A DNA stretch of 64,000 nt from Zhongshania aquatica. Its GTDB lineage: Bacteria > Pseudomonadota > Gammaproteobacteria > Pseudomonadales > Spongiibacteraceae. The notes under the pieces were generated by a model, which saw only the letters and a program-made list of their open reading frames with translations, was not told where the DNA came from and searched no databases. Below are positions 37,749 through 46,590 of this stretch, piece after piece (the stretch's first letter is position 1; each line of letters starts with the position of its first letter). The DNA is taken from the NCBI RefSeq assembly GCF_027257955.1, contig NZ_JANZNQ010000010.1:1-64000 (forward strand), in the 5' to 3' direction. The position numbers and the translations under genes are program-made.

Positions 37749-38840
37749 TCAATGAACTACTGCAGCAGGTAAAACAGCGACCGACGGCATTGCCAAGCTC
37801 CCCAGCCATAAATAACCATCGTACTCATTGACGCTTGTAATCGTATGATAAACACCACTTGTAGACTGTAAGTTAGACGTCACTGCGCCATCTAAGCCAA
37901 GACCAATAACAAAACCTAATTTACTAGCCGGAACCAGCCATTCAGCAGGCAAACCTCCGAGCAACTTACGAACAAAAGGGTAAGACGCGAGGGCGTCAAT
38001 CTCCTTGCTACGCAACGCAGGCATGGCGAGCCAAAATGTATCACTGCCGTTAAAGCTAATGTTGTCTGGCATGCCCGGCAAGCCGTCAACGAAGACATCG
38101 GTACGTCCCGCTTTTGGGCCCTTAAGCCACAAACGCGTTACCCGCGACGCACCCGTTTCATTGACCAACACCCAGCTATCATCTGGCCCAATCGCCACGC
38201 CGTTAGCAAAGTACAAGCCACTTACATGCACTTGAACCTGTCCGCTGGACGGTGTAAAGCTCAATAGACGACCTGTCGCGGAGCCCTCTATTAAATCGTA
38301 GATATATTCATGTAAACCAAATCGGCTCGAAACATCGCTGAACCAAATAGTGCCATCGCCCGCGATATCAACGTCATCAATAAAACGAAGCGACGGGTGA
38401 GCCGCATAATCAACTAAGGTTGAAATCTCACCACTCGATGACACTGACAACAAACCTTTAAAGGCATCGGCAACAATTAAATTTCCCTGGCCATCAAACT
38501 GCATTCCCAAAGGCCGGCCACCGGTATTAACAAACTCCTGGATACTAGCCTCAACGAAACGTCCATGACTTACCTTAAAACGCACAATGCGACCATCAAT
38601 ATAGCCGGTATAAAAATAGCCATCAGGGCCTTTCACAATATCTTCTGGGCCAACACCCACATCTTGCAGGTAGATACTTGAAGCCGCTAAACGCTCGTTA
38701 GCCGAGAAACTAACATCGAGTCCATTACTATAAGGAGGCACAAACACCACAGGCATAAGTGGAGAGCGAGCGTATAAAGACATCACTCCGATACCCAGCA
38801 GCAGAATGACGATCATAAAAAAACGCAGAAAACCCACCAT
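37749..38840 (-). CDS. SMP-30/strictosidine synthase-like beta-propeller protein
   Basis: 363 residues with an N-terminal anchor helix (FFMIVILLLGIGVMSLYA) and then a six-bladed propeller: GPEDIVKGPDGYFYTGYIDG, GGRPLGMQFDGQGNLIVADA, FIDDVDIAGDGTIWFSDVSS, ANGVAIGPDD and PGMPDNISFN. These blades match the strictosidine synthase-like/SMP-30 superfamily, which includes lactonases and esterases acting on many substrates. Divergent from the AraC gene, whose shared 13-bp site lies between. Substrate unknown, but coregulation with the TonB receptor is plausible. Confidence 0.82.
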   Translation of the reverse strand: MVGFLRFFMIVILLLGIGVMSLYARSPLMPVVFVPPYSNGLDVSFSANERLAASSIYLQDVGVGPEDIVKGPDGYFYTGYIDGRIVRFKVSHGRFVEASIQEFVNTGGRPLGMQFDGQGNLIVADAFKGLLSVSSSGEISTLVDYAAHPSLRFIDDVDIAGDGTIWFSDVSSRFGLHEYIYDLIEGSATGRLLSFTPSSGQVQVHVSGLYFANGVAIGPDDSWVLVNETGASRVTRLWLKGPKAGRTDVFVDGLPGMPDNISFNGSDTFWLAMPALRSKEIDALASYPFVRKLLGGLPAEWLVPASKLGFVIGLGLDGAVTSNLQSTSGVYHTITSVNEYDGYLWLGSLAMPSVAVLPAAVVH

Positions 38841-38962
38841 GAGATACTCACTTATTGTTATATTTTATCGACCAACTACCGCGCGATTCACACAGCCTCA
38901 ATCTATAAAAATCTTTGCAAATACTGGCAGCATCGAAGCGATACCGCTATGCTAAAAGTTAG

Positions 38963-38975
38963 CATTTGACGACAA
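38963..38975 (-). promoter_or_regulatory. Candidate operator for the AraC regulator (upstream copy)
   Basis: The minus strand reads TTGTCGTCAAATG, identical to the copy at 40097-40109 in front of the TonB receptor. It lies 28 bases before the AraC start and between the divergent SMP-30-like and AraC genes. Short inverted repeats (TGCTAA-AAG-TTAGCA) adjoin it. Confidence 0.65.
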
Positions 38976-39003
38976 CATGCTAGCTATTTTTTGGACATAA
39001 ACT

Positions 39004-40029
39004 ATGCGCCCCTTGGTACGCACATCTGCACTCAGTGGATACAAAGAGCTCGTTCATGAGCTAAATGCCGACCCAGAACCATTACTACGGAAATTCAATA
39101 TTGACCCAGAACGTATCGATGATCTGGATTACCTTATTTTCTTTCACAGTTTAATGCAGTTGCTCGAAGCCTCTGCCAACCAATTGCAGTGCCCCGACTT
39201 TGGCTTACGCCTGTCTAAAAAGCAAAACATGGATACTCTTGGCCCAATAGCGATTATGGCCCGCACATCGAGCACTGTCGGCGACGCGCTATTTTGCATT
39301 GCGCGCTATATTGCCCATCATAGCCCCGCAATAACACTGGCCCTAGACGACACCTCGGCACCTCAGTTTCCACGCATTATGTTAGACATAAATGTCGCTG
39401 ATTTCCCCTACCGCCATCAAACGACAGAGATGTCGATTGGCCTTATGGCAAACGTACATGCCATGCTAACGGAAAATCGTAAGAAACCCGAAACGGTGCT
39501 ATTCAAACACAGCAGAGCCCTAGATCTAAAGGCATATAAACGCCACTTCGGCTGCCCTGTACTCTTCAACCAAGACTGTAATGCCATAGTATTGACGCCC
39601 GAACAGTTTGATTTCCCAATTCGCACCGCTGATTCATTTCAGCGTGACGTCATAGCAAACTATGTCATTAAAAAAAGTGGCGGCTCGCCACTTACTTTTA
39701 TAGAGCAAACAAAATTTATTATTAGCCGATTGTTGCCCACGCAATGCTGCAATATCAAAACCGTAGCGAACGAACTGTTTATGCATCAACGAACCTTGCA
39801 AAGGCGCTTAAAAGAAGAGGGTCATATCTTTGAAGAGATGGTAGACAACATTCGCAAGCAAGATGCTCAGAATTTCCTCGCCGAAAAACGAATGCCGATG
39901 GCGCAAATAGCAGGCTTACTCGGCTATCAAGAACAGAGTTCTTTCAACCGCGCAGTAAAGCGTTGGTTTGGTGTCACACCAAATAATTACCGTAAATCCC
40001 TGCTTTGCATAGTAAATCAAGAAATTTAA
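39004..40029 (+). CDS. AraC-family regulator with arabinose-binding-like N domain
   Basis: 341 residues. The N-terminal ligand domain (about 1-205, PF12625-like: FGLRLSKKQNMDTLGPIAIMA, PFRHQ-type segment FPYRHQT) and the C-terminal double helix-turn-helix (about 235-332) with VANELFMHQRTLQRRLKEEG and IAGLLGYQEQSSFNRAVKRW GVTPNNYR define the OruR-like AraC branch. It sits between the SMP-30-like gene and a TonB receptor, all probably under its control through the repeated sequence noted here. The ligand is unknown. Confidence 0.88.
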   Translation: MRPLVRTSALSGYKELVHELNADPEPLLRKFNIDPERIDDLDYLIFFHSLMQLLEASANQLQCPDFGLRLSKKQNMDTLGPIAIMARTSSTVGDALFCIARYIAHHSPAITLALDDTSAPQFPRIMLDINVADFPYRHQTTEMSIGLMANVHAMLTENRKKPETVLFKHSRALDLKAYKRHFGCPVLFNQDCNAIVLTPEQFDFPIRTADSFQRDVIANYVIKKSGGSPLTFIEQTKFIISRLLPTQCCNIKTVANELFMHQRTLQRRLKEEGHIFEEMVDNIRKQDAQNFLAEKRMPMAQIAGLLGYQEQSSFNRAVKRWFGVTPNNYRKSLLCIVNQEI

Positions 40030-40096
40030 GCTACGCTTTAAACAACAATCGGTACTGCATCACAAAAAAGAAAAATGTGAATAGTAGCAATACCGC

Positions 40097-40135
40097 TTGT
40101 CGTCAAATGATAATAAATAGTCGCCAAATGACAAT
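40097..40135 (+). promoter_or_regulatory. AraC-type direct repeats in front of the TonB receptor
   Basis: Two 16-base half-sites, GTCGTCAAATGATAAT at 40099 and GTCGCCAAATGACAAT at 40120, differ at two positions and are spaced by 21 bases, two helical turns, as expected for one AraC dimer. TTGTCGTCAAATG also occurs inverted upstream of the AraC gene. They end about 85 bases before the receptor start, upstream of a weak promoter, consistent with activation. Confidence 0.72.
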
Positions 40136-40220
40136 TTTAGTCATTAGACTTTCGGCATTCTCCACCCTCATAGATTTGTGATCTCAGATCAACCCAGTTA
40201 TCGCTTGGAAGGAACTACGA

Positions 40221-42656
40221 ATGCAGCAACATCACTTTTCCGCACCCCCGAGCCGCCGGCATTTTTTACGTGCGAGCATTTGTTTGGCCATCGCCAGTAC
40301 TATGAACAGCGCCATTGCCGCACCTATGCTTGAGGAAGTATTAGTTACTGCGCAAAAGCGCAGCCAGAGCACCCAGGACATCCCCGTTGCAGTCACTGGT
40401 TTAACAGGCACACAGCTAGACAAGTATGGCTTCGAAAATGCCAGCGATATCGCAGCGCAAGTCCCTAATATGCAAGTAAGCGGCCCCTACGGCGACATTC
40501 AACCCATTTTTGCCATCCGTGGTGTCAGCATGTCTGACTACAGTTCTAACCAAGCAAGCCCAATCGGCGTGTATGTCGACGAAACATACTTGGCCCCGGT
40601 ATACAGTCATGGCGCCAACTTTTTTGATGTTGAGCGATTAGAAGTGCTGCGTGGCCCACAAGGCACGCTGTACGGAAAAAATACCACCGGCGGCGCAATT
40701 AATATTATTACCCGCACGCCGCAATTTGGTGATGAGCCCAATAACTACGTCAAACTAGGTGTGGGCAACTACAATGCTAGCAGTGCCGAAGCTGGCGCAG
40801 AAACAGAACTTATTGAAGGTATTTTGGCTGCCCGGGGCGCGCTAAGTTTTAAGCGCGACGACGGCTACGTTAATATCATTGGTCGCGGTGAGAATGGTGC
40901 CCAAACCGATTTCCAAGGTGGTCGCTTAGCCCTTCACTTTGCACCTAGCGACGCATGGGATGTGGTATTTAAATACACCGTGTCTGGTAACGACGCCCTA
41001 AGCACACCAGCACGCAACGAAGGCCGCACCGATCTAATCGGCGCACCTAATTCAGACTACAACGGTTACTCGCGTCAAAGTCGTAATTTAGATTTCCATG
41101 AGACCGAGGCCAATGATGTTGGCCCCCTTATTACCAACACCGACATCGCCGGACTAACCGTCACCTTCGCAGGAGATAACTACTCGATTACATCGGTGAC
41201 CTCATACTACGACGCCGACTACTACCAATTGGCCGACACCGATGGTTCGCCCAACGACTTACTGACAATCACCTGGTCATCAGACACTATCGGCTACAGC
41301 CAAGATCTGCGTTTCTCATCCGAATTCGAAGGTATGTTCAATATCATCGCAGGCTTCTACTACGGCTACGAAGATCAGTATATGAACAATGTCTACGATA
41401 TTTTTAACACACCACCAGATGTTCGCGTTGGCGTTGCAAAACCTGATACCGCACAGCAGTACCCATTTTTACTGGACTACGGCATGCTTGATCAGCGCAT
41501 GGAAACCAAAAAAACCAGCCTGGCTGCCTACTCGCAAATGCGCTTTGATTTCACCGATCGCTTTGGCATGGATCTCGGCCTACGTTATACAAAAGACGGC
41601 AACAGGCAAACTTACTTTAATATTTCGCGCATAGGGTATGACGGCAGTCCTAGAGGCACCTATGTACCGGGAAACAACACCGGCGTAGACGATGCCTACA
41701 TCTCCCTGCCTCTGTCTCAGTCACAGCTAATCGACATTCTCGGCGACCCAACGTTATTGGCAAATTTGCTGAACATCGGTTACACACATGGCCCCTACAC
41801 GCTTGACTCAGCCCCCGAATTAGAAGCCAATGAAGCGGAATGGACCGGTAAACTCGGACTTGATTACCGAATCAACGACGACGTAATGGTTTACGTTAGC
41901 GCTAGCCACGGCTACCGTAGCGGTAGCTTCAATGGCGGCGCTTACTATTTAGCTCGCCCCATAGAAACCGCCTACGCGTCACCGGAGTATATCGACGCGT
42001 TTGAAGTCGGCTTCAAAGCAGATCTACTAGACAACAGCGTGCGCTTAAACGCGGCTCTATTTTCCTATGACTATACCGACCAGCAATTTATAAACGTAGT
42101 AGGCTTTTCTAACTTTCTGGAAAATGCGGGTAGCTCTAAAATTGCGGGTGCAGAGGCAGAGTTGTGGGCTCGTTTAACAGAAAAACTGACCCTGCAAATT
42201 GGTTTTGGTTATTTGCAAACAGAGTTCTCTGAACTCACCTTAGCAAACACCGAAACTATCGCAGATGCAGACGACCGTGTTGACCTGAGCGGCAATGAAC
42301 TTATTTCTGCACCTAAGTTTAACTATAGCATCTCGCTAGATTACGACATCTGGGTAACCGAATCAGGCTACCTAACAACCAATGTTAATGGCAACTTTCA
42401 AGACGACCAGTGGTATAGCGCTTACAATGACCAATACGGTTACGGCAACATACGCCAAGACGCGTACTGGCTATTTAATGCCCGAACTAGCTGGCACGCC
42501 AGCGACGACAGCTACTCAGTTTCTCTTTGGGTTAAAAACCTAATGGACAAGGAGTACGACGGTTATGCAATCAACCTGCAAGCGGGGTTCGGTCACGACA
42601 GCTACCTAGCTGGACCTCCACGCAGCTATGGCGCAGAGGTTACTTACCGCTTCTAA
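40221..42656 (+). CDS. TonB-dependent outer-membrane receptor
   Basis: 811 residues. Export signal about 1-33 with a twin-arginine motif (SRRHFLR at 11-17), then TonB box EEVLVTAQKR, plug domain about 50-165 (PVAVTGLTG, QAPNMQV-like, FDVERLEVLRGPQGTLYGKNT, GGAINIITRTP) and a barrel ending in GAEVTYRF. It belongs to the large group of TonB receptors used for hydrophobic or sugar substrates in marine bacteria; substrate unknown. Good ribosome binding site (AAGGAAC). Regulated by the upstream AraC protein, judging by direct repeats. Terminal F is intact. Confidence 0.93.
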   Translation: MQQHHFSAPPSRRHFLRASICLAIASTMNSAIAAPMLEEVLVTAQKRSQSTQDIPVAVTGLTGTQLDKYGFENASDIAAQVPNMQVSGPYGDIQPIFAIRGVSMSDYSSNQASPIGVYVDETYLAPVYSHGANFFDVERLEVLRGPQGTLYGKNTTGGAINIITRTPQFGDEPNNYVKLGVGNYNASSAEAGAETELIEGILAARGALSFKRDDGYVNIIGRGENGAQTDFQGGRLALHFAPSDAWDVVFKYTVSGNDALSTPARNEGRTDLIGAPNSDYNGYSRQSRNLDFHETEANDVGPLITNTDIAGLTVTFAGDNYSITSVTSYYDADYYQLADTDGSPNDLLTITWSSDTIGYSQDLRFSSEFEGMFNIIAGFYYGYEDQYMNNVYDIFNTPPDVRVGVAKPDTAQQYPFLLDYGMLDQRMETKKTSLAAYSQMRFDFTDRFGMDLGLRYTKDGNRQTYFNISRIGYDGSPRGTYVPGNNTGVDDAYISLPLSQSQLIDILGDPTLLANLLNIGYTHGPYTLDSAPELEANEAEWTGKLGLDYRINDDVMVYVSASHGYRSGSFNGGAYYLARPIETAYASPEYIDAFEVGFKADLLDNSVRLNAALFSYDYTDQQFINVVGFSNFLENAGSSKIAGAEAELWARLTEKLTLQIGFGYLQTEFSELTLANTETIADADDRVDLSGNELISAPKFNYSISLDYDIWVTESGYLTTNVNGNFQDDQWYSAYNDQYGYGNIRQDAYWLFNARTSWHASDDSYSVSLWVKNLMDKEYDGYAINLQAGFGHDSYLAGPPRSYGAEVTYRF

Positions 42657-42865
42657 TTTTTAGCGCCAATATACTGGTGCTACCCCATCTCAAAAGCAGG
42701 TCATGCACGGATGCGGCCTGCCTACTAATTAATGTCACAGCAATAAAAAACACCGCAAGTAAGCTGCGCAATCTACGTATTGAAAGCAGCACGCCAACAT
42801 AGGCACTATTGAAGCATGTGAAATCATCCATTCCGCAGCATTGGCGGGATAGGAGCAGCAAGTCA

Positions 42866-43576
42866 ATGAGCCACGCAAAACATAGCGCCACCCAGCCGAA
42901 CCCAATTCAACTTGGACAATTGCTCTTGGCTGGCGGCTTTATTACCCCTGCTATATTGCAGCATGCCCTAAGTAAACAACAATGGAGTAAGTGTAAACTC
43001 GGCGATGTCCTTGTTCAACGTCACGAACTCAACAGCATCGACAAGCAGGCAATACTGAGGCTTCAGGAAAAACTTGCCAAGCACACACCAGCACTTAAAC
43101 CTGACGGAAGCATGACCCAAGCGTTACAGCTTTCCTTAGGTCAGTTATTACTAGAGAGCGGCGAAATTAGCCCGCAACAACTTGATGCAGCCCTAGCGGA
43201 ACACAGCCGCCAAAATCGTCGCCTTGGTGAAGTATTAGTTGAACAGCAAATATTAACGCCAATTCGATTAGCCAGATGGTTGCAACTACAGAAAAAATTG
43301 ATCAGCGCCGCCGCCGTAGCCACATGGATGATGGCAGGCAGCTGCAATGCAGCAGCGGATGAGAACCAACAAAATCTCTGGCAAAAATTTATTTCAGGAA
43401 AATTGACTCATGAAAAAACTATTCAGCCGCAGCCTGCCTGGGGACAAGTCAGTGCAACAAACCTAGCCAAATTAAACATCCGCAATCGCGACCTAAGCGA
43501 ATTACGCCGCAGCCGCGATGGAACCGTCACTCTCAGGTTTGGCGAGAAGGGATTAAATATCATGAAGCGATTTTAG
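42866..43576 (+). CDS. Protein with four MshEN-like repeats and a hydrophobic segment
   Basis: 236 residues from ATG 42866, which has AGGAG upstream. Four half-repeats of the LG-x2-(L/V)2-x2-G-x-(L/I)-x4-L-x3-L-x2-Q type occur: QLGQLLLAGGFITPAILQHA, KLGDVLVQRHELNSIDKQAI, SLGQLLLESGEISPQQLDAA and RLGEVLVEQQILTPIRLARW. These make two MshEN (T2SS ATPase N-terminal) folds, which bind c-di-GMP in some proteins. A hydrophobic segment (about 152-170, ISAAAVATWMMAGSCNAAA) follows, then a polar tail. The ATPase domain of MshE is absent. Membrane attachment and c-di-GMP binding are inferred; several canonical arginines are replaced. Confidence 0.65.
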   Translation: MSHAKHSATQPNPIQLGQLLLAGGFITPAILQHALSKQQWSKCKLGDVLVQRHELNSIDKQAILRLQEKLAKHTPALKPDGSMTQALQLSLGQLLLESGEISPQQLDAALAEHSRQNRRLGEVLVEQQILTPIRLARWLQLQKKLISAAAVATWMMAGSCNAAADENQQNLWQKFISGKLTHEKTIQPQPAWGQVSATNLAKLNIRNRDLSELRRSRDGTVTLRFGEKGLNIMKRF

Positions 43577-43623
43577 TTTTACCTAAAACCGAAGACCGTC
43601 ATAGCTACGCAAGACATAAAAGC

Positions 43624-44481
43624 TTAATCGTCTTCATTCGCCTCTCGAATTCGCTCCCGACGCTCAGCTTCTTCTTCCATCACCGCTTTAATTTCTAACA
43701 GCACAGAATCTACATCAGCAGCTTCTCCACTGTCTTCAAATTGACCAGTTAGCTCGCTATCTTCGGTTAACTCGCCCTCTTCATACAAAGCCCACATTTC
43801 GTCGGCATAACGCGTGTCTAATAGCTCTGGAGCAAATTGGCCATAGTATTCGGTCATATTATTGATATCGCGATGCAGCATACTTTTAGCGTTATTATTC
43901 CCCGCAGCATCAACGGCTTGAGGTAAATCGATGATAACAGGGCCGTACTCATCAACTAAAACATTAAACTCAGAAAGATCGCCGTGAACCAAACCCGCCA
44001 CTAACATCAGTTTAACGTAGTGCATAACAAGGGCATGATCTTCACACGCTTGCTCTGCAGACATTGACACATCATTCAAACGCGGCGCAACGCCGCCTTC
44101 TTCATCAGTAACCAACTCCATCAGCAGTACACCGTCAAAACAACCAAAGGGCTGCGGTACTCGAACCCCCGCTTTCGCCAGACGATATAGTGCATCAACC
44201 TCGGCGTTATGCCATGCATCTTCTTGCTGCTTACGGCCAAATTTAGAGCCTTTTTCCATGGCTCGGGCGCGACGGCTGTTACGTACTTTGCGGCCTTCTT
44301 GGTACAACACCGCTTGCTTAAAACTGCGCTGAGCCGCCTCTTTGTAGACTTTCGCACAACGAATCTCGTCACCGCAACGAACCACATACACAGATGCTTC
44401 TTTTCCACTCATCAATGGCCGAAGTACTTCATCGACAATGCCATCATCAATTAGCGGTTGTATGCGTTTTGGGGTCTTCAT
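43624..44481 (-). CDS. RIO-type serine/threonine kinase
   Basis: 285 residues. Nucleotide loop SGKEASVYVV, lysine in IRCAKVYKEA, catalytic loop VHGDLSEFNVLV, and the RIO-type metal motif IIDLPQAVD in place of DFG. The C-terminal tail is highly acidic. Matches the bacterial RIO kinase (PA4780-like). Bacterial targets are not established. Cytoplasmic, single gene. Confidence 0.9.
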   Translation of the reverse strand: MKTPKRIQPLIDDGIVDEVLRPLMSGKEASVYVVRCGDEIRCAKVYKEAAQRSFKQAVLYQEGRKVRNSRRARAMEKGSKFGRKQQEDAWHNAEVDALYRLAKAGVRVPQPFGCFDGVLLMELVTDEEGGVAPRLNDVSMSAEQACEDHALVMHYVKLMLVAGLVHGDLSEFNVLVDEYGPVIIDLPQAVDAAGNNNAKSMLHRDINNMTEYYGQFAPELLDTRYADEMWALYEEGELTEDSELTGQFEDSGEAADVDSVLLEIKAVMEEEAERRERIREANEDD

Positions 44482-44902
44482 TATGTCCTTCGCGTTATGC
44501 CGACAAATGCCAGCTTAAATCAATACTTCAACAATGACTGCATTCATTGTAATGCTTGGCCTGCATTTAGGCGACCTCGGCATACCAAGCGCCTCACTAG
44601 CAATCACTAACAACCAAACTAATGAGCAGCCGTGCGACACCGTATTCTAATTAGATTCCTTAACCTAGGCGCTAATTATCACTATCCGGATACCATTAAC
44701 ACGCCCTTCTATATGTTCAGGATTATTGATCAAGGAGATACCGCACCGCAGTTTCGCTGCTTTGCAATGAAACCGATGCATTTTAAAGCTTAAGGACGGC
44801 AGAAACGACTCCAAACCCGAAGATAAGGAAAAAACATTAAGAAATACGAGGAGTTTTAAAAAGGCACTGCCCAAACGCAATGCCAAAAACCGGAATAATC
44901 TA
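44482..44902. other. Intergenic region
   Basis: About 420 bases between the RIO kinase start and the bactofilin stop. It must hold the kinase promoter. No gene, repeat or RNA recognised; an overlapping minus-strand open frame at 44665-45012 has no coding character. Confidence 0.45.
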
Positions 44903-45337
44903 TCAGACTGCCTGATTCTCCGCCGACGTAGTATCACTTTCGCTACCAGCAGTCTCATTAACGAAGGACAAAAGCGGGGTATCATGTTTTTTAACTTGGC
45001 TAGCACCAACAAATTGGCCGCCAGACTCTATTACTAACTCTCGAACTTTAATTTCACCACTCACTTGACCCGATGCCACAATCTCAAGACGATCCGCATC
45101 AATTTTACCGTGCAATATACCGCTCACTAAAACCCGTTTGGCTTTCACGTCACCGGTAAAACGACCACTGGTACTAACAATTAAGTCATTCTTCGAAATC
45201 AAATTACCCGTCATCACGCCATCAAGATGAAAATCATCATTTAGCTCGACGTCGCCGGTAAGACTGGTGCCAGCTGCGACCACTGTCGTTCTGGTACCGC
45301 TGTCTGTTTTCTTAGAGTTTTTGCCAGGGAATCCCAT
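44903..45337 (-). CDS. Bactofilin
   Basis: 144 residues from the ATG at 45337 (GAGGAG site upstream). A central beta-helix domain of repeating short strands: TSLTGDVELNDDFHLDGVMTG, LIVSTSGRFTGDVKA, VLVSGILHGKIDA and LEIVASGQVSGEIKV, with a disordered acidic tail. Polymer-forming cytoskeletal protein tied to cell shape and localised wall growth. Lies downstream of an M23 peptidase, overlapping it by 97 bases, as in other bactofilin-peptidase pairs. Confidence 0.9.
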   Translation of the reverse strand: MGFPGKNSKKTDSGTRTTVVAAGTSLTGDVELNDDFHLDGVMTGNLISKNDLIVSTSGRFTGDVKAKRVLVSGILHGKIDADRLEIVASGQVSGEIKVRELVIESGGQFVGASQVKKHDTPLLSFVNETAGSESDTTSAENQAV

Positions 45338-46191
45338 TTTATTTGCTCCTCGCGAGTAAAAAGTACGTCGTAATTTTCCCAAGACCACTCCATAAATGGG
45401 CCCGGAGCTAAGCGTCGGTGTAAATGTCGTACTTCGTAGTGCAGATGTGGCGCACTGGATAATCCTGTATTGCCCGTGTAACCGATTAAATCACCTTGCC
45501 GAACATAATCACCAACAGCGACAGAGGTCTTACTCAAATGCCCAAATACCGTGACAAAACCAAAGTTATGATTCAGCTTAATCATTTCGCCAAAACCACC
45601 AGTAGACTTACCAGACAGCTCAACAACACCGTCCGCCGTCGCATAAACTGGTGTACCTATAGCCGCACGCAAATCCGCACCGCCGTGCAAAGCCATTTTG
45701 CCCAGCACCGGATGATTACGCATACCATACCGACTCGTTACGTAAGCATCTGAAAGGGGATATCCACTAGGGATCGCGCTGAGCATATAATGCTTTTCTG
45801 ACGCCGTTTGGCTGGCAGTGTCTAAACGCTGGTAAAGCGCCACGTCAGGATCAGGTGTTAGCCCAATCATGCTTTCAATAGACCCAAGCTCGTCACTCAT
45901 CATCGACAGTGCCGCCACTTTTTCTTCAACCGATGTCTTTAATTGTTTCTGCTCAATCAACAGCGCCTCATTTTCAGACTTAATTGTCGCCTGATAATGC
46001 TGCAAATCACTCACTTCGGCATTTAAGGTGCTCAAGCGGCTACTTAAGAACAAAATAGCTAAGAACCCGCCCAGAAAGCAGGTGCCAAGAAATATACCGA
46101 TGCCCGCCATATAGCGCCGCATTAATTGGGTGACCGTATAGTGCTGTGCACCACTGTAATTGGTTATCGTTATTCTGTAGTGATCACGCAT
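45241..46191 (-). CDS. M23 (LytM) family peptidase, membrane-anchored
   Basis: 316 residues. Cytoplasmic N-terminus, one transmembrane helix about 30-50, coiled coil about 52-105 (SRLSTLNAEVSDLQ to SMMSDE), linker, and an M23 domain about 150-260 with zinc ligands H169, D173 (HGGAD) and H251 (APHLHYEV). All catalytic residues are intact, so it probably cleaves peptidoglycan cross-links. The C-terminal ~30 residues overlap the bactofilin coding sequence in another frame. Likely partner of bactofilin in cell shape, as known for CcmA with M23 proteins in Helicobacter. Confidence 0.92.
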   Translation of the reverse strand: MRDHYRITITNYSGAQHYTVTQLMRRYMAGIGIFLGTCFLGGFLAILFLSSRLSTLNAEVSDLQHYQATIKSENEALLIEQKQLKTSVEEKVAALSMMSDELGSIESMIGLTPDPDVALYQRLDTASQTASEKHYMLSAIPSGYPLSDAYVTSRYGMRNHPVLGKMALHGGADLRAAIGTPVYATADGVVELSGKSTGGFGEMIKLNHNFGFVTVFGHLSKTSVAVGDYVRQGDLIGYTGNTGLSSAPHLHYEVRHLHRRLAPGPFMEWSWENYDVLFTREEQIKWDSLAKTLRKQTAVPERQWSQLAPVLPATSS

Positions 46192-46538
46192 TTAAATTCT
46201 CTAGGTGCCGACTTAGCACAAAACCTAAGCCCAACCCTTAAGGGCAAATTAAAACAAATAATGCTCCCCTACTGTCATCAGAAAGACCCAACTTTCAAAC
46301 GCTTAGGAGACATCATCATTACATTTAACGGCCCGATTATGGTATTACTGCGCAAAAGATGCAAATTGTGTCGCACTTTCTTACATTAATACTGTCTCGC
46401 CACACCCCATATAAGATGTCGCTACAAAGATCACTTGGCAAAATTATCCCTAACAAAACATAAAAAATAGCTATAACGGCAGAGTGCATGGATAAGAGAA
46501 TTTTCAACTCATATAAGTGCGGGGGAAATTTTCTGGGC
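46192..46538. other. Intergenic region upstream of the M23 gene
   Basis: About 350 bases between the M23 gene and the lipoprotein terminator. Must contain the M23 promoter on the minus strand. No gene or operator recognised. Confidence 0.4.
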
Positions 46539-46564
46539 AAAAAAAAGCGGCCAAATGGCCGCTT
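46539..46564 (-). terminator. Lipoprotein gene terminator
   Basis: Stem AAGCGGCC / GGCCGCTT with AAAT loop. Plus-strand A-run at 46539-46546 provides the U-run on the minus transcript. Confidence 0.88.
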
Positions 46565-46590
46565 AACGTGTAACTAATAAGAAATAAAAA

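Noticed and set aside
44665-45012. Minus-strand open frame overlapping the end of bactofilin
   Set aside because: Codon use and composition show no coding signal, and it overlaps the clear bactofilin frame.
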